Assembly (NCBI RefSeq): GCF_029784155.1
Contig: NC_073692.1
Coordinates: 330,355,920-330,419,919 of the forward strand
Origin: Uranotaenia lowii
Taxonomy: Eukaryota > Arthropoda > Insecta > Diptera > Culicidae
Length of the DNA: 64,000 bases
Reading direction: 5' to 3'
Shown piece by piece: positions 51,340-63,669 of the stretch. Made by a program: the position numbers and the translations under genes. The notes beneath the pieces were generated by a model. The model was not told the DNA's origin. It made no database searches and worked only from the letters and a program-made list of their open reading frames with translations. How positions within the stretch are numbered: position 1 is the stretch's first letter; each line of letters begins with the position of its first letter.

Positions 51340-54300
51340 TTTCTCCAATTCGAATACTTAATGAAATTTAAACATTGATATTTTAAAATTTATCATAAAA
51401 CTTAAATTTGAGCTGTATTTTGAAACAAACCTGGGATTTTATTTTCTAGCCTGAATTCTGCATTTTAAACCCAAAATCAAAACCTTAATCTAAATTCCAG
51501 ATAACAAATCCTATGAACTTGAAACCAAAAAGCGAAATTTGTATCAGAACCCTCAACCAGAAATATTTTATTTGATTCTGAATTTTTGGTTTTCAATATG
51601 ATTTTTTTCAATTATGTATTCGTAATTGAACTTGTAAATTTAAACAACATTTTGAATGATGAAATCATTTCACATATTTCAACTTTGCATAAAAATTAAG
51701 GATAAAAATTTCAGATCCAAATTTTAAAAATGGTTTGAAATTTTTATATTTTCTTTTCATATTCAGGAATTATGAGTTTCGAATCTTGAAAATTAATCAT
51801 ATTTTAAATTGAAATGCATCACCAAGGTTCGAAGCAGGATTCTATACCAAAGATGATGCAAACTGAAAATCAATAACAATAAACTGGATACTTACTAGAT
51901 TTTTTTCCGCAAGTATCCGGGCAGGGAAAACCTACGTGGAAAAACTGTTTTTATTTAATTGAAATACATCAGCCGATTCAGAATTATATTTGAGGTTTCC
52001 AAAAAATTGTTTATGTTTATTTTGGCAAAATTTGTTAAAAAAAAATATTTGGACTCAAGATACATAATTCTTATGACTCAATTGAAATTTTCGTTTGATT
52101 TTGCAAATAGAGAGAGAAATTTTGGTCAAAATCCAGACAATCTAGTAAGCTTAGTCTAACTTTATTGGGATTCAACAAGTGAGAAATTTTTTGAAAAACT
52201 GATTTAGAATTGTGGTCCTGGAATGAGATTTTGAGGTTTTGGAGTCGAGATAATTACACTATTGTTACTCATGAATCATTTAAGTTGTTCATAAAAATTT
52301 GATTGGAAATTTAAAATTTTATGTTCAGCCAAAAAAATTTCTCTTGGCATTTTTGGGCTTTCATGGGGGGGGTTCAACCCCCAAAACCCCCCTCGTTGTT
52401 CAGCAATAAAATTCCTTTAAAAAATTTATAAATTGGCACCAAACCATTAGCAGACCCAGTTGCACAAAAGATATAAAATCTAGGTTGATTTTTCAGAATA
52501 AAATATTCAATTTTCCCATACAATCCTCAAAATTTTAAAAATTTACTAATGTAAATATTACTTAAAATTTCTGCAAAAAAATCATGGATGAGTATTAAAC
52601 GAAAAAAAAAAGTGTTTGAGACCCCTGTGTTTAAAAAATTCAAAAAATGACCCCAAATCGGCTCAGTCTAGTGTCCCTCATTAAATTGCATCACTTTGCA
52701 AACGCTGTTGAAAATATCCTATTGCGTATTTTGCTTTAAAATTTTCTGAAAGTGTATTTTTTACAATGTTTTTCTTTATTTTTCGTTAGTTTTAAAAGTT
52801 GGAAAAATAGAGTCCATCAAAGACAAACGATGAAAATATATTTTGCGTAAATTTCAGGAAAATCTCAATTCTTTCAACGGGATGTTGGAAAACAGTTTGC
52901 AGTTGAGCTGCAACCATTGAAGAAAATATATTTTTTTTTGATTTTACATTACTAAGCAGTTCTGAGAAGCAAATGAAGAAGGTTTGAGGTCCGGTTAATT
53001 TTTCTGTTTCAGGTTAGGACCCACAAGCGTGTGAATACAGTTTTCGGAATCTCTATATTACGATCAGGAAATTTTGGATCAACATCATACACATTTGTGA
53101 CCAAAACCTTTTCCAATGTTTTTTGCATTGAGGGCATTGTGGCTGATATTTCATTAAGCTAATGAAAAAATAATACAAAATTATCATTTTTACAGCATTC
53201 AGTACGTGTAACTTGTGTTTAAGAGTGATTTTAGCAATGTTCTAGATGACAAACACAATTTGCAAATAACACGATTTACATTTTTCTTTCCATCTGCAAA
53301 ACTACTGGACCCATTTTCATCATACCATTTTGGAATCATCTGAACACTAGAAAGACCGCACCAGTCAAAATGACTGGTTTGAAACTTTGTTTGTTGAATA
53401 TCTTTTAAATACTTCGGTCTAAAAATTCGCAAAAATTCGACTTTCCATGAATTTTGAATCTCTATAAAGCTGCGTATTTTTGATTTCACTAGCTCTTTTA
53501 ATAAGCGAAATAAATTTCACCATGTACACTGGGACCGTGGCCAGTCAAAATGACTGGTAAAATTCACAACCCTATAACTCAAATAAGCTATAATTCTTTC
53601 GCTTTCTTTTAGTTATATTCGCAATCTTCATTCAGAACAATGATCCCCAGTTGATTTATGGTGGGCAAAAGTGTGTCATTTGTTATAAAATTATTGATTT
53701 TCGAAGCGAAGCCATGAAGATTTGTAGAAAAAGTTCTCGGATTGACCGCTGTGTGGCGTTTCAGGCCTTTGACTTCCAATTTATTAGTCTATTTTGTTGC
53801 CCAACTATATCAAAGCTTTCTGTCAAAATTTGGCAAAAAATTTTCGAATTTTTTGAAAGTTATGTTAGATTTAATTCACGCCCTTCGAGAAATTTGAGTA
53901 ATTTTAGGTTATAAATATCTTTTATTCTAAACTAGTATGAGTAAAATAGTTATGAACTTTGTATTCGTTTATTCATATTTGAAGACATACGTTTTGAAAC
54001 TGAAGAATTTAAATGATATTTCAACATGGGTGCACGGAATGGCTACAAATTCGCCGCAGTAAATTAAATAAAGTGAAATAGTTCTCAACTTGCCCAGAAT
54101 ACAGATGATAGGTATTTGAAATGCAATATTAATCAATTGAAAAACTTTTTAGGAAAAACAAATCAATATATGAATTTAACAATGTTGTCTATTTTTTTTT
54201 GTTTTCACAGTTTTTCGTCGCACGACATAACTTGATGCACATAATTCCTAAAATTCACTCGGTCAATGCCAACCGTTCTCCAATTTCTTTGATGTTGCTT

Positions 54301-54555
54301 TAATTACTATCTTATCAGATAAATATACGATTGGAAATAACTGTATTATATTAAGAAATAAGTCGATATATAATTTCAAGATATGATTGAAACTTTTTTT
54401 TCAAAAATGGATAAAACGGAACTATAAATAAATATTGTTGATTTAAAATTCATGTTGAGACATTTTTTAGAGTTTGGTATAGTTTTTAGTAATCCGACTC
54501 ACGAATTCAACCGTTCTCCAATTTCTCTTCTTTTTTTCTATAAGAAGATAAATTT
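51340..54555. other. AT-rich presumed intron or intergenic DNA
   Basis: No gene was recognised. It contains a G-run fragment related to the 392-2743 element (52363-52395) and two copies of CCAGTCAAAATGACTGG (53361-53377 and 53541-53557). T- and A-runs are frequent. Confidence 0.45.
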
Positions 54556-54563
54556 ACCATGAG

Positions 54564-55368
54564 CAGTGTTCCGAAAATCATTCATTTTCAATGAATGTTT
54601 CTGATTGCACTTCGCAACTGAACGAAAAGCGGTCGGGTTTTGTTATTGATTGCTACTGGACCTATCCGATCTTCGATCGTTCTATTCATCGCTAAAATAC
54701 AGATCACCTCGCACGATGCTTGCTGTCAAGACTGTGCAGCACCATCATCAAATATCTCACCAATGCGCAATGCATACGGCGAATCATGTTGGTCTTCGAT
54801 CAGGAGTGAATGGTTCAGGCAGTGAGTGAATGATACACGAATCCGATCAGTAGCGAATGTTGTTTGATTTTAAGCATAGCAAAATATTTTTTTTTATAAC
54901 GTTTTTTAATATCAGTATGAACAAAATTAAATTTCAGTGGTGTTTGTGAGGGAAAAATGTTCACTTCCGCCGTGTTTTAAATTTTATCAAGTTCTCTTAT
55001 TAAATTGTTCCAAATTGTGATCCGTTACGTTAAAATGACTGAGAATCTATGGTGTCCCGCACAACTGTTTGATTTTTCTCGTCCTGCGAAAAAAAAATTT
55101 TGAATTACAAATGAGTAAGGCAGATACTGAGTGAGCGACATTCAGAATGGATCAGTTTGTATCTGACTCATCTCCGATAGACGAAGGTTGCAAAACCGAT
55201 GATTCTGAATGATGCGACTCGGTTTGCATAGCTGATAGGAGCGCTGATCGAGATTGCATACCAGCCAGGCGAAGCAGTTGCGAGAGGCGATATCCCATTA
55301 TACAATCAGAATGTTTCCAACAAGAAACGCATCCTGAGTGTTTGTTTTGATTGATTTTCGGAACACTG
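54564..55368. mobile_element. hAT-like non-autonomous element of the CAGTGTTCCGAAAA family
   Basis: The left end is CAGTGTTCCGAAAATCATTC and the right end, reverse-complemented, is CAGTGTTCCGAAAATCAATC. The flanks ACCATGAG (54556-54563) and ACCATGGG (55369-55376) match at seven of eight bases. Length is 805 bp. The interior is GC-richer than its surroundings but has no transposase. Confidence 0.82.
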
Positions 55369-55847
55369 ACCATGGGTGCACGATTTCACTGCCATTCATC
55401 GAAAATCAACTTTTCTGCATGATAAAGGTAAAGAATAACGGAATTTATAGATGAGAAAGAAAATTTGTGTTTTTGACCGAACAGATAAATTTAAAGTTTC
55501 CTAGAGGACCAAAATAGTTTCGTTTTTGAATCCTTATTTCCTGCTTACCATTCGAGGGTGTACAGAGATGAAAAATTGAAATTTTCAACAAAAACATGTT
55601 TAATTATGAAATCATGTTTTATATGGAATATTTTCTTATCTGGTCATGGACAACAATATGGTTCTGATCATAGACAAATCGCATTTTTTTTTTTAATTTT
55701 CCTTATACTTCGTTTGAACTTCCGTTGTGTTATTTTATATCTCCTTAAGACGAAAGATTACCAACCAACGATGACGTTTATGTGAAATCCACATTTTACA
55801 AGCCGAAAAAAACTGACCACAATACAAATGCAAAGTTCGGTAATTTC

Positions 55848-55918
55848 TTCGGTAAAAAATGAACGAAAATCGGTAAATCGATTCTTCATTTACCGATGTT
55901 CGTTTATTTTTTACCGAA
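55848..55918. repeat. Strong hairpin with 31-nt arms
   Basis: The arms 55848-55878 and 55888-55918 pair at 29 of 31 positions around a 9-nt loop and are built on TTCGGTAAAAAAT. Further TCGGTAATTT / AATTACCGA pairs flank it (55837-55990), so it is probably the core of a palindromic MITE. Confidence 0.8.
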
Positions 55919-56008
55919 AAAAATTACCTAACAGTTTAACGATTTACACATGTTAGGATTTCGGTATAAAAATTACCGAGCTCGGTAATTTTCTCCGTAC
56001 TACAAGAC

Positions 56009-58202
56009 CAGTGGTCGGCAACCTTATAAGTCGAAAGAGCCAAAACCATCAAATTTTCAAATTTTTAGAGTTTGAAAGAGCCTCATTAAAGATTTATTGT
56101 TTTTGTTTTTAATTTGAAAAAAAAAAATAAATAAATGATCAATTAACATAAGTTTTACAAAAATAACGTTTGGATAATGTTAGAGTAAATTATTTGATTA
56201 AGTCGCGAATAATGGTTAAAAGACTGTAATCGAAACAAAAAAAAATTGAATATATTAACTCAAGCAAAATATGTATACCGTCTTCGGCAAAGAAAAGCTT
56301 ATTAAAAAAACAAAATAAAAGGAAATAAATTTTATTAAAATTATCATGCGTTTTAATGACATTTCCCCAGTTTTATCTAATCCTTTAAAAAAATAAGTAT
56401 GAGACTAAATTCAACTGCAATTTATGTAGCCGAATTTTAATCTTCTAAACTTTGCTCCCTCGAAAACTAATCTCAGTTCAGAATTCTGCCAAAGTTTTTC
56501 AAAAAACTTTCTATTTCAGTGATACAAATCCAGTTCTGATTATCAAGTTTTGAGTAAGAATCAACTCATTTCGGAGGTTCTGATTAGATATTTCCAAAAT
56601 CATATAGGTATATATTTCTGTTGTCATATTAAGGATCCTGTATCAAGTATAGGTTTCTACATTTTCGGTTTGAATCAGCGTTAGAAATTGGACATGAAAA
56701 GCTCAAAAGCTTAAAACTTGATTTTGCTTTTTTAAAAATTCGAATCATGGTTTTATTAAATCATAGGCATGTTCATTATTCAGATAACAAATTTCGAATA
56801 TGAAAAAATGAAAATAGAATTCATCATGAGTTTATATCTAAAGTTCAGATTACAAAATCTTAAACTTAATTTTTATGCAGAATTTAAGCTTCAAAACAGC
56901 GAACTATAGATGAACAATCAGAATAAGATCTTTTAATGTTCATATTTCAATTCAGTTTCACAAGTTGGGTTTAAAATAAATCATTGAATTGATGAATCCA
57001 GATTCAAACCCAAAAAAATCAGAATTTAAATTCTAGATTCATGATTGAGGGCTCTGAAATAAATTTCAATGCATGGCTCATATTGAAAATTCTGATCTAG
57101 AATTTGGAATCAGAAATCGTTTTGAATTTCGGAAATATTTTCAAAATTCAAATTTCGAAGGCAGATGAAAAATTTAAGATTTAGAATTAATATTTAAAAT
57201 TCAGATTCAGATTCAGCTCGTAAATAAGTTTGACAACCAAGATTAAATATCATAATGTCTATTCCTTTGTGGAATTCAAAAAGCAAAAGATCGGAGACAT
57301 ATAATTTTCTTGTTAACTCAGTAACAAAATTTCAAATGTTTAATTGGAGTTAGATAATTCACACAATTCAGCTGAAAATTACACATTTAAAGTAGAATTT
57401 GAAGTTAATTTGCAAGTGTTTTTTCAATAGAAAAAAATATTTTAAAAGAAGAGTATCGAAAGATGTGAATTACGGAAGTGATTCAAAAAAAGATTTGCTT
57501 TCAAAGAAAAATAGTGTTTTAAATTTGAATGGAGTTCCATATTTTCATGGTGTATGAGCTATTATGAGGTATATATTATAATTATTATTATTGTTTTTTA
57601 TTAAAACGAATAGGATAGGATTGAGGTGGCTCTTCCCATATTTTTATGTCGTTACGCGCCAAAGTTGTAAATATTTTTCGAAATGGTTGATTTTTTCAAA
57701 TACGGTTTTGAACATTTTAACTGAACATTTTTCAAAGAGGGCAAAAAAATAGCTGCAAGTGCTTCAAATATAATGCTTGATGAGGTAACGTTGTTTGAAA
57801 ACAAAGCAGAGGCTGTTAAGAACTACTTTTTCGTAAAAAATAAAATTTAATTTTCCTGTAAGCAACAGCTCAACTATTATGTTCGATTGATCAAAAAATA
57901 TTCAAGCGTTTTGGTAATAAATCATTTGATTTTAAATTTTTTTGATTTAAAACAACATTCATTCTTTGCATTTGCAAATTGAATCTTGATCTCTATGCTG
58001 ATGCTTAGCAAACAGTGAATAGCAAAAAATTGTAACATTTCCACTTGTTCCTACAACGGATGCAATCTTAAAACCTTTCCTTCAGGACTTATGAAAAATA
58101 TGTATTCAAAAAATATTTAACATATGATAGTGAGCTAAAGAGCCACAGCTTTACATGAAAAGAGCCGCATGCGGCTCGCGAGCCGCAGGTTGCCGACTTA
58201 TG
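56009..58202. mobile_element. hAT-like element of the CAGTGGTCGGCAACC family
   Basis: The left end is CAGTGGTCGGCAACCTTATA; the right end, reverse-complemented, is CATAAGTCGGCAACCTGCGG, with a decayed outer 5 bp. The flanks TACAAGAC (56001-56008) and TACTAGAC (58203-58210) match at seven of eight bases. CAGTGGTCGGCAAC ends with AAAGAGCC / GGCTC subterminal motifs are known from animal hAT elements. The 2,194 bp interior is AT-rich and non-coding. A GC-rich palindrome, GCCGCATGCGGCTCGCGAGC, lies near the right end. Confidence 0.82.
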
Positions 58203-58210
58203 TACTAGAC

Positions 58211-59792
58211 AAAAGCTTTCGATGCCTGTCATTGGTTTATCTTTATAGACTGAATTACCATATTTTAAACACCTTATCAGGCTGCTAAATATTTACTCTA
58301 TTTCTCTAGTTTTAAAACATTATTAAGATAATACGTTTTCGAAAATGTAATTTTGTTCGGCCATAGGCGGTGTCCAGCCATAGAAAATTGTCCCTATATT
58401 TTTCAAGACTATAATATGTATGCATCTTCCTTCACTAGTGTAATTTGAATTAACTGTTTAAAAAAAATATCAAGGAAATGAAAACAAAATTTAACGTATT
58501 ATAATAAATTTTTTCACGAACATATTCGATTGATCCAAATATTACAGCGCTATTATTCAACATCAAGTTACTTAATCCAATAAAATTGATAAACCGAATA
58601 CCTACTGTTTCAAGACAAATTAAAATTTATTCTACAAAATATCGCACAATGATCTATGGATAAAAAAATGGATTAATCATTCAGCCATATGCTTATTATA
58701 AGACAGAAATGTTTTCTAGAACTTCGAATACAGAACTATTCGCAGTTCTTTAATGTCCTACGCAATACATGCTTCGAACCGCACATATCAAGAAAATACT
58801 TTGGGGAAACCACATGATACTGAAACCAGTATTTTAGCATACTTTTTTGTCTCGCCAAATCATAACCGATAGGGTACTATCCCTGTTCGTAGGTAAAAAA
58901 ACGTCGCGTGGGTGGGTGTGTCGATTCAAACGGCAGCGAACACCACGCGACCAGAAAAAAAAAACCAAACTGGAACCGTCAAACAACGTCAATGACCAAA
59001 CGCAGTTTGATTTGCTAATGGATGGACGCCTGTAGAAGACGCTGGTTACTCATCGCCAATCAATGTTATATTGGGAACGATTTCCCATCAAACAACTTTT
59101 TTTCACATTGCATAATGGGTAACTGTTATTTATATTATTGTTTGAAAAAACGGAAAGACTTGAAAACATGTTAGTTTACATTCTGGTTTTGCCATATATA
59201 CCTACTAAACCCTTTAAGAGAAATTCGGCAAAAAAGCTTATGAATTTTTATTTGGCCGATTTGGTACCTACTCTTTTCAAATCCATAGTGCAGTTCGCTA
59301 GTCGTTAGAGTTAGTAGTAATCACATGTGTCCTATACCTTTCAATGTAGAGGTCTTCCTTAAACTACTAGTAGTAAACTGAGAAGAAAACCCGAACAAAG
59401 CGTCTGAACGCACTCCGATGAGTGTTCTCGGGTTCGGTTCGGTTAATCCGAGAACGACATTCCACCAGCATCGGCGGTTCCCTTTCGATGTTTTTTGCGA
59501 TTCGACGTTCAGTCTCGTGATACGCGACGCCTAGTAAACAATTTAAATTCGGAAACTCGTTCGCAGTTCGCCGTAACCTTGAAAGAAATTGTCTGGAGTG
59601 TGATAAAACAAATTGTGCCAAATTAGTGAGCTCATCTAGGGTCAAAAGTTATCAGTTTAAGGGTGAAACGTGTCCAGTTTGACGGTTGACAAGTCCATAA
59701 AACAGCAGTGTCTTCCAAAGCAAAACAAACCCACAGAGTAAACAAATCATTTTTGATTTCGACTCACGACGAGCAGGAGACGTGAACCTGTT
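58211..59792 (+). other. Presumed upstream region of the calpain-like exon
   Basis: AT-rich to about 58830, then progressively GC-richer from 59380. No exon was recognised. The rise in GC content fits a promoter-proximal or 5' UTR region. Confidence 0.4.
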
Positions 59793-59821
59793 TATAAATA
59801 GCATATTGGGGAAAACCATTC
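59793..59821 (+). promoter_or_regulatory. Candidate TATA box and initiator for the calpain-like gene
   Basis: TATAAATAG at 59793-59801 is a canonical TATA box in a GC-mixed setting. CCATTC with its A at 59818 resembles an insect initiator 25 bp downstream, slightly close. A start here would give a 5' UTR of about 500 bp before ATG 60317. Not proven by sequence alone. Confidence 0.3.
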
Positions 59822-60316
59822 GTGAAATTCGCTAATTTTCGTGGAAAGCTTAAATTAAAGAACAGTCGGTCTTCGTCGGTATCGCTTGGCGGACGTTCCG
59901 GTTATCGATTCGAATCGGTCGAGATCAAAGTAAAGTGCGGTTTCGAACACACGGGCTGGTGACGCATCGCGACGTCGAACATCTGGTATCCACGAGTTAC
60001 TGATAAGGGCGACAACTAGGTAGTAAGTGTAATTTATCAAATGTCGTCAACTCGAGTACCTCTCAAGTGTAAATCTGATTTGATTTGAGCATACTGGTTT
60101 CGTTCTTGTTGACTTACAAGACGAAGATATTGACAGAGTGCAGTTGTAACGCAAGATCGGTTGAGGAAGGTCATTTCGCACCGCGTGTCTCGTCGCGTGT
60201 TTTGTCGTCGTCGTCGTTCGTCAGTCGCCGTCGTCGGTACGCAAAATAGTCGAAGGCCTTCACGTTTCCATTTACGGACTTATTTGTGAAAACACTTATC
60301 CACCCGAGTAGCCAAC

Positions 60317-60760
60317 ATGTCCTATTTTAACGAAAACTACAACTATCCTCGCAACTGGCATGCCAACGGCTTCGGATGGGTCAATCCGGCAGCCTTGAGC
60401 CAACCGGCTTATCCTGCCTCAGTACAGATGCCAACGCCGGAATCTTCCGGCTACTCCAGCTGGAATCCCACCATCTCCGGGCAATCCCTATCCTACGGAT
60501 TTGCCCCGGGAGTGATTCAGCCACCTTCATCTCCCTGGGGACCACAGACAAACGCACCAAGTCTCCCCTACCCGACAATGGGTTTTACCGGGGGAATGCC
60601 CGTTCCCGGAGGTGACACTGGAATGCCTCCGCTTGCCATGATGCCCATGCCGGGAGGATCTTCCTACGGAGGCGGTGGCGATGGAGAAGATGCTGCCCAG
60701 ACCCAGGAAATACCCTTCCAATCGGTGTCGATACCGATTGCGGAGGGGATGTTTAGCAGT
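60317..60760 (+). CDS. Calpain-A/B-like protease, first coding exon (N-terminal region)
   Basis: The exon has a good start context (GCCAACATG) and reads 148 codons to the donor AGT|gtgagt, phase 0. The N-terminus NYPRNWHANGFGWVNPAAL resembles the opening of insect calpain-A/B proteins. After that comes a Pro/Gly/Ser/Met-rich low-complexity region (SLPYPTMGFTGGMPVPGG), then QEIPFQSVSIPI before the donor. Insect calpains are cytosolic calcium-dependent cysteine proteases; the catalytic core would be in later exons, to the right of 64000. The family call rests on the short N-terminal match and is moderate. It may instead be another protein with a disordered Pro/Gly-rich start. Confidence 0.6.
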
Positions 60761-61499
60761 GTGAGTACCCAAACACTTCCTAATGAATGTTGTTAACCGG
60801 TTTTAACACTCTGCCTGGTGACAACCGCTTTTAAATACCAAGCTCAAGCGGACAATACTGTGTTGATAATTTGTGATATACATTTTCGGATGACTAATGG
60901 ACCGTTAGGTTTGCATACAGATTATCAATTTATAGGCCGGTCTGGGAAACGGGATGAAACTTTTTGATTTACCTTTTGATAAATAATTGTACTTGAGAGT
61001 GCTGCAAGCTTTGTATGAAAATTTAAAATTTCAAATTTGTAAGGGAATACAAATTTTTTCATTATTAAAACCACTAGAGATGAACTGAAGGTAAAAAAAA
61101 TTAAACATTGAATTTTAAATATCTCTTGGTTCTCGCAGAACACGAATAAATTCAACCCGCTCATTTTCACCATCTTTCATTTCTTCTAACTTTCTACCCA
61201 TCTATAAAATGTCATTATCTTAAGATGTGCCTTCTAGAAAGGGCATCACTTTTCACCGATAAAACCGAAGACAGTATGGAGTTTTTGAATAAAGAAAATA
61301 AAAATTAAAATATATTATTCAACGATATTATTTCTCCCATAAAAACCATTAAATTTAACTTGCTTTCTAAAAATTAAAAAATGTAACGATTCTCTACTAA
61401 GTCGCAAATAATTTTAAGAATATAAAAATACAATACCAACTGTTTGAATACCGTCAGTATAGTGTCAGGCTACTAAAGTTTAGTTCATTTAGAAATGGG
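60761..61499 (+). other. Intron after the calpain-like exon
   Basis: AT-rich with no exon recognised. The frame from the exon stops at 60794-60796 if the donor is not used. Confidence 0.6.
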
Positions 61500-63330
61500 T
61501 AATTTTCATTTGGTGTGCTTTGCTACCCCTTCTAAAAATCGATAAATTGTGTAAACAGAATTTCACTATGAATAAATGTTCGATATCTTTACAATGAGAA
61601 CTTTCACATCGAATTATTATCGGAATACAAAGAAGATTAGATTCTCTAAAATAATTTTGTAGAACTTGATCTGAAGTTGTTTTTCAATAATGGTTTTAAA
61701 TTTGATATTAAGAGCTCGTTTATATTTTCCTTTCTCCCCTGCAGTATGGGGAGGGTCCTCAAACTGCCAAAACAATATTTTTCGTAACCAAATATCATCA
61801 CTTTTCCCATATGGCTTCATTTGCTTTTTGAGTTTTCAAACTATACATACTTTCCTTCTTCCTGTTTATCATCTAACAGAAGTAACGGTCTTGAACCTTA
61901 AACAAAATCCTTTGAGGTAAAATATGGGTTCTTTGGCCTGAAAAGTTAAAAAAAACTATGCCATAAAACCTACCCCTTTCCTGTCCCTGTACTGTATGGA
62001 TTCTTTCCTTAAAAAAAAGAAACATTTCTCGTACTCGATAACGTTGGAAAAGTTCACTGAAAGGTGAAACGGTATTTTTGATTTCTTATATTTTCTTCTG
62101 TAAAAATTTGTTAAATATATTTGAATAGCTCTTGAATTTATCAAAACAAACGTATGACACCTTTCTTCACTTTGCTATTCAGTTAGGGAAACCAAATCAT
62201 CTTAGAAATATTTTTTGTATTTAAATACTCTTCCAAATTTATTTCCATCTGCTAGATTAGCACTCGAGTTACTAAAAAAAAATGTATGGGAGCTCCCCTT
62301 CCCCCTTCCTATCGAATCAGTGAAAGGTGGAGGAAGCCTTAAAAATCGTAGGAAAAAAAATCTATCCAAATACCAGCTGCTATTTTATTTGAATAATAAG
62401 TTCTCGAGTGATCCAAAAATATTGTATGGAAACCTCCCTCCTCTTTCCCCTCTTCAAGTTCATGATGAGGTGTACAACCGAAACTTAACCAACCGACTAA
62501 CGAATTAGAAAATAAATAAAGTTTTTCCAATAAGAAAAACACGATGGTTTTAGTTTAAGTAGTCAGAAGGTAAGAGACCCGCTCTTACCGTTCAGCGGCT
62601 ATTTATTCTTATCGTGAACCGTTTGTTTATTCACGATAAATATTTGATTTCAAAACATTCTTCTTATTAACTCAATTGTACACTACACATGAGAGGGGGG
62701 GGTCTCGAAACACACAAAAAAAAATTCTCGTACTCGAATATACTTCCATGATAAATTTGATTTTATTGTTCGATTAGTTCTCGAGTAATGCATAAAAAAG
62801 AGATCCCCTCCCCCTTCTTATCCTCCGGTGGAAGAACAGAAGGGTCTCAAACATAGTAGGAACTTGACTCGTAGCCTTATACCTTTCTATGTGAAATTTG
62901 GATTCATTTGGATAATTAGTTATCAAATAATGCATTAAATCGTATGGAAGACCCCCACTTTGTATATCCCAAATCGAAGAGAGGGGAGATACAAAGAGAG
63001 AAACCTTTCTCGTACCCAAATAACCCCCCATGTCAAATTTGATTCCATTTGCTTGATTAGTTCTAGAATTTTTGCAAAAAAAATGTATGGGAAGCCCCTC
63101 CCCCTTTTCTATTTCCACACTGGAAAGAGGGAGGAGTTTAAAACCATCTTTAAAATATGCCGCCTACCCATATACCCTCGCATGCCAAATTTGGTTCCGT
63201 TTGCTTGATTAGTTCTCGAATTGCGCGAAATATTTTATGGAAGCCCCCCTCCTAACTTCCTATTTTCCCATTGGAAGGAGGGAGGGGCACCGAACCATTT
63301 CAGAAACATTTCTCGTACTCTCGTAATTCT
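61500..63330 (-). mobile_element. Decayed Helitron relative in reverse orientation
   Basis: Near the left edge, GGTGTGCTTTGCTACCCCTTC-like sequence (about 61519-61539) is the reverse complement of the GGTGTAGCAAAGCACACC tail of the 8884-12126 elements. Reverse-complement monomers with TTCTCGAG, CCAAATTTGGTTCC and CCCCTCCCCCTT recur through 63290. The CTAG end and the TC head were not found, so boundaries are approximate. Confidence 0.6.
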
Positions 63331-63669
63331 CTTTGAAATGTTTATTCTTGATAAAAGGAATGCATAAGATGCATAAGCTACTGCAAGGTCCAATTGGTGG
63401 TTGCATATACATAGTGAGAAGTTTTTCTAAGAGTGAGTGAAGGTAAAAAACGAAAATGTGCATGCTTAAACCACAGCCTAAAAGACAGGACACTCTGAAG
63501 AAAATCGTGTCAATTTTTCGCATAGCAATTATTAAACAGCCATCTGTTGCCGAACTTGCCGAACAACCGATTTCGATAAGAGAAATGATCATGGTTACCT
63601 TTGACAATTTGGCGTTTTGTTTTGAAGTGTAAACAACTTTTTTATCATGTTCAGAAGAGTATATTGTAG

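Noticed and set aside
58847..59035. Small + strand ORF rich in Lys/Arg
   Set aside because: No splice context, no recognised motif and no codon bias; it ends in ordinary non-coding DNA.
60218..60255. Initiator (TCAGTC) with a DPE-like AGTCG for the calpain-like gene
   Set aside because: The spacing is +26 rather than +28, and the start would leave less than 100 bp of 5' UTR. The TATA-containing site upstream is at least as plausible.
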